Made by a program: the position numbers and the translations under genes. Below are positions 60,360-64,000 of a DNA stretch of 64,000 nucleotides, in pieces. Within the stretch, counting starts at the first letter, position 1. The number at the start of each line of letters is the position of its first letter. The notes under the pieces were generated by a model, which saw only the letters and a program-made list of their open reading frames with translations, was not told where the DNA came from and ran no database searches. The DNA comes from Cylicocyclus nassatus. Taxonomy: Eukaryota > Nematoda > Chromadorea > Rhabditida > Strongylidae. The stretch is from the NCBI GenBank assembly GCA_958299035.1, contig CATQJL010000316.1, positions 5,172,674-5,236,673 of the forward strand, given 5' to 3'.

Positions 60360-60782
60360 AAGAACAATTAAGGATAGACTGGCCGAAAGGATGTCAGGTT
60401 ATCTACAGAGCGATAATGTTCATATAAAAAATCAAGAGTATGTGCTTTTACAAGACGGTAGCAGTACTTTTCTTCGCGGAAAGGGGACACTCTTCCTAAA
60501 AGAAGAAAATGGTTCAGGAAAGAACTCTTTAGAAAGAATATTCTAATACTCTAACTGACTATTCTCTGACTTATGGTTTAAAGGTTCAAAAAACGATTCG
60601 CACAATTAATGAGAAAATCAAAGAATTTCCCCTCCCCCTCCGTCCACCACCCTCAAGACCTCTCCGCTTCCATTCTGCATCCTGTTACTTTGCTCAATCT
60701 TCGATCAGAGATTGAATGGCGGTTCTGAATAAAAGAAGTATTTCTCAAGTGAAACATAAGCAGAATCTGCAATTATGCCCCG

Positions 60783-61020
60783 GTATCAGGCTCGGCACGA
60801 AGAGGCCGAAAATGCAGAAGACGAAATCCCCACTAACTTTCGCAAAATTTTACGAAGTCCCCTTTGACTCTCATCCAAAATATCCAAATCGACTAAAAAA
60901 CAAAGCGACTTAAAAAAAACCTAATCTCGGACCCACAAAACAATATCCCCTTTTGTTTTTTGTCTCAAAAACGATATCCATCTCGCTTAAAAGCATCTGT
61001 GCTGAGCCGTGCCTGGTATG
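60783..61020. mobile_element. Decayed relative of the 5287-6048 element
   Basis: It shares TTTTACGAAGTCCCCTTTGA and TTTTGTTTTTTG...AAAAACGATATC with that element. Its ends (GGCTCGGCACGA and CTGTGCTGAGCC) are diverged forms of the terminal repeat. Confidence 0.55.
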
Positions 61021-61616
61021 CTATCACGAAAGATGGAATTTGATTTGGCGATTTTCTACAATGATTTGGCGATTTTCTACAATAGTTCGTCACAAAGTCT
61101 TCCTCACAAATTTCTGTCTTGTCCTCAAAACGCTATAATAAAGAAAATAGAAAGATATAACCACTACTTGCACGAAGTTTTTTGTGAAGTTACCATGGTC
61201 TGCTTACATGACTTGAAAATTCACCGAAACTCGAAGCAATTCGCTAATATTAGCCAAATACTCTCAAAAAGGAAAGCATGTGATTTACTGAGTATACTAA
61301 TTTTCTGGATAGTATATTTCTAAAGCAGAGGTTTCCTAATGAGAGAGACGCAGAGAAAAATTTATAGCTCTTAAAGCTAGACAACTACATATACGATCAA
61401 GAGGATGTACAGTGTATACAGATGTATACAGTGTGGAAAAAGCTTTAAAAAATCTTTTGTTCCAAGCTTTTCAAAATCTGCAGCTCTCTTGAAGAAAAAT
61501 TTGTTCAAATTTATGAGAGATGCTTCAGAGGGAAGAGGAAGCTGTTTTTGATGCTTCCCGAAACAGAGCCATTGTCTCAGATGCTTATTCAGATAGTTCA
61601 TTGAACCTCTTTGCCT

Positions 61617-61922
61617 ATGAGAGAATTTTTACAGCAAAGAGGCCACCGAAAAACTCGGACGCAGTTCCTAGAATTTCTACAAAAAAGCCCTAATTCACAT
61701 CACTATCTCTATGATAGTGAATCAGGGCTCTGGTGGAAAGTAATGGGTCACTGGACATGGAATGTTGGAGAAAGGGTTTTAAAAATCTTGTCTGATGAAA
61801 CGAAACCGGAAACTGTGGAAGGCTCTAGAGTCTTTTGCGAGTCTATAATGCCATCAAATCAGTGCTGGACACTAGTCAGGCAATCGCCAGCTAAGCCCGT
61901 TTACACAGCTTGTTTCGGATAG
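61617..61922 (+). CDS. Hypothetical single-exon ORF
   Basis: A 101-codon ATG frame has several Trp residues (SGLWWKVMGHWTWNVGERV). It contains an imperfect hairpin at about 61687-61734 (AGCCCTAATTCAC...GTGAATCAGGGCT). No domain was recognised. A 74-codon minus-strand frame (61377-61601) starts within a few bases of it on the other side. Confidence 0.25.
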   Translation: MREFLQQRGHRKTRTQFLEFLQKSPNSHHYLYDSESGLWWKVMGHWTWNVGERVLKILSDETKPETVEGSRVFCESIMPSNQCWTLVRQSPAKPVYTACFG

Positions 61923-62650
61923 AATGTCAGAGGAAGGAGTGAGGAAAAAATGCACTTTTGCTTTGGAAAAAAATACGTGCACGACAAGCTTCTTTAGCTT
62001 GTTAGAAAGCTAAACTGACAACTTTATATCTCATTGGAAAAATTCTGTTCTAACAAATTTATTTACAAAAATATATGGAACAAGATTCAACGCTGAAGGC
62101 TGGGTCAAATTAAATCAAGAAAGTGATCGTGGTAACCTGACCTTTACCACTATAGACACCCACAATCAAACATTTAGCCAGGGTGGCGCGTGGCAATCCA
62201 TCACCGAAACGCGATCCAGCATTTGATAACCGACGGTATCAAGGTGACATCGCGCGCATTGAGGATTCGGACCCCCGAACTGATGCGGTAAATCACTGGC
62301 AAGGTAGATGCAGTTTTGATACGCGCCTACGCCCCAAAATCAATTTACTTGATCATTGAGGACAGAGTGAATGCAAATTTCCAAAAGTTATGAACTGATC
62401 TTGTCAGTAGGAATGTCCGACTTCCAATGAATCTTGGAATGGTTAAATCGCAAAGAGAAGTATTTCTGGCGATGACTCGTAAACCAGAGTTGAGCAAAAG
62501 GTCAGACACAACTCCTTCAAACACGATTCCCCCCCCCCCCCCTTGCGCTTGACCCGGTCAACTTTATCATCGAAGAATCTTTTCCATCCTAGCTTTATGT
62601 GACTTGCTAGCACCAACCTCGAGAATTCTAAAGTAGGTGTTTAAGCTTAC

Positions 62651-63532
62651 TTGGGCTTGTTCCGGCTTTATGGTGGAGTTGAAGCACCCAAGGTGGAATA
62701 GGCGGTGATTGAATCTTTGGCTGCACTTTTTGATCCACTTTATGAGGGCGATAGGAGATCTCTACCGTAGGCTGATACGAGGAAGTACAGTCGAGTAGAT
62801 TTAGCGGTAAATATAGTGTGCTCGCACAGAAGGTGAAATGCGGTGAAATTTGCGCGTGAACAAGTAGCCACGCCAGTACTGCGGGTATTTTGCGCGCGCA
62901 ATTGGCCGGCGTCACAGTCGAAGCTATTTCTTCACGCGCCAATTTTACCGCATTTCACCTTCTGTGCAAGCACACTATATTTACCGCTAAATCTACTCGA
63001 CTGTACTTCGTTTTGAACACAAGAAAACAGACATCTTTTACTTTTGTGACCAAGTTAATCATGTTTGAGAATCTCGCTTCCTAGACGTTAGGAGACACTA
63101 GAAAATGTGATAGCTGGCGGTTTGTAGTGCTCATCTAGGTACAGTCGAGTAGATTTTCCTCATAATATAGTGTGCTTGCACAGAAGGTGAAATGCGGTAA
63201 AATTTGCGCGTGAGGCATTAGCTTCGACTATGACGCCTGCCAATTGCGCGCGCAACATGCCGGCAGTGCTGGTGCAGCTACCTGAAACGCGCGAATTTTA
63301 CCGCATTTCATAAAGTGTGCAAGCACACTATACTAAGCCTAAAATCTACTCGACTATAATTTGGCATGCTAATTAAGGAAATCTTATCCATTTCACACAG
63401 CAAGCCTCTTTGATGACAGTAATGATAGTCACTGGTCTAGCATTCTTTTTCTTCACCTCACTCAATCGTAACATCCGCTCCAATTTGTGAACAAATTCGT
63501 CTTGATTACGAACCCTCCCCTCAGTTTTACCC
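62651..63532 (-). CDS. Possible two-exon fragment of a gene at the right edge
   Basis: Exon 63532-63457 (VRNQDEFVHKLERMLRLSE, ending before a weak GTGAAG donor) and exon 62771-62651 (PTVEISYRPHKVDQKV, IPPWVLQLHH, ending before a good GTAAGC donor) join in phase 0. The intron between them holds two full MITEs, and the second acceptor lies 15 bases from one of them. The protein is unrecognised. Further exons would lie to the left or beyond the window. Confidence 0.3.
62788..63003. mobile_element. 216-bp palindromic MITE, copy 1
   Basis: CAGTCGAGTAGATTTAGCGG and its reverse complement bound the element, with TA on both sides. The arms pair almost fully (CACAGAAGGTGAAATGCGG against CCGCATTTCACCTTCTGTG). 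It lies in the intron of the 62651-63532 model. Confidence 0.85.
63142..63354. mobile_element. Palindromic MITE, copy 2
   Basis: It has the same ends (CAGTCGAGTAGATTTT) and the same inner arm (GCACAGAAGGTGAAATGCGG) as copy 1, 138 bp further on, again flanked by TA. The middle has diverged more than the arms. Confidence 0.85.
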
Positions 63533-63634
63533 CTATACGGCCCCACAGGTCAGGCGCGCCTAACGCCAAGCTCAGCCCTGCGCGTAAACTCGCGCCTTAA
63601 TTAGGTCAGCTCTTTCGATCTAGTTTTTCAAGAA

Positions 63635-63791
63635 ATGGAGGTCCCCAAGCGGTCAGTAGTCATTTGGCTCTCGCGTCAAAAAGCTCTTCAGCGTAACCCA
63701 AAAGGTGAGTATTTGGCTATCTGCTTTCAGCTGAGTGTTGATCGTATTACCCATTTCAGGCTTTGAAGAAGGCGCTGTACCGAAACGTTAG
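63635..63791 (+). CDS. Short two-exon ORF at the right edge
   Basis: An ATG just after TTTTTCAAG opens MEVPKRSVVIWLSRQKALQ. The exon ends at 63704 before GTGAGTATTT. A 55-base intron ends CCATTTCAG, and the next exon gives GFEEGAVPKR and TAG. The intron is textbook for a nematode. The protein is only 33 residues. Another frame of exon 2 stays open much longer (to about 63928), so a different upstream exon may exist outside this model. Confidence 0.3.
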
Positions 63792-64000
63792 CCACTTAAA
63801 GGCAGTGGATCGGCAAAACTTGACATCCCTGGATCCTAACGCAGTAGGTTCCTTATCATCCAAGTATGAAGACAGTGCAATCCCGGTTGCACAGCATTGC
63901 CTTCCCTGTCGAGAAAATCGCCCTTAAATTTACACGCGCAAGCCAATCTTACACGCACCCGGACGAATTGGCAACTTCCATCCCACTATTGGAGGCTGCC

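Noticed and set aside
1..64000. CRISPR array, operon of bacterial type, rRNA or tRNA genes
   Set aside because: None seen. The repeats present are transposon-derived or tandem arrays, and gene structure is eukaryotic.

Overview
This is an AT-rich eukaryotic window, almost certainly from a nematode and probably a rhabditid related to Caenorhabditis. The evidence is intron ends of the GTRAGT...TTTTCAG type, probable spliced-leader acceptors just upstream of start codons, dispersed CTACAGTA and TACGGTA words, and many small inverted-repeat transposons. No bacterial features, tRNA, rRNA or CRISPR were found. Most long open frames here are chance frames or lie inside repeats. The real genes are split into short exons that have to be joined by splice sites and reading phase.

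Two genes are well supported. (1) A PTB-SH2 adaptor of Shc/SH2D5-type architecture runs on the minus strand from 28721 to 8835. It has ten coding exons, 481 codons and matching phase at all nine junctions. It occupies about 20 kb because its introns carry MITEs, G/C homopolymers and decayed tandem repeats. (2) A secreted phospholipase A2 lies on the plus strand at 49385-50151. It has four exons, a sign of a signal peptide, the Ca-binding loop GCYCG and the active-site motif CCKEHDDCY. One of its introns uses a GC donor.

Weaker gene calls are a three-exon plus-strand gene at 4312-5186 with a broken inverted relative at 3770-4268; coding-like exons at 6290-6502, 37701-37996 and 48543-48925; single-exon ORFs at 57029, 59281 and 61617; and gene ends at the right edge (62651-63532 minus, 63635-63791 plus).

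Layout: 0-8.8 kb holds small or doubtful genes and MITEs. 8.8-28.7 kb is the adaptor gene. 28.7-49.3 kb is mostly decayed repeats: tandem arrays at 31.4-32.6, 34.7-35.2 and 40.8-41.6 kb, a repeated element at 42.5 and 46.6 kb, and a mariner-like element at 47.4-48.4 kb. 49.4-50.2 kb is the PLA2. 50.2-64 kb contains a 730-bp snap-back mariner derivative, MITE pairs and weakly supported ORFs. The two confident genes have unrelated roles, tyrosine-kinase-type signalling and secreted lipid hydrolysis, and nothing suggests they share an operon.
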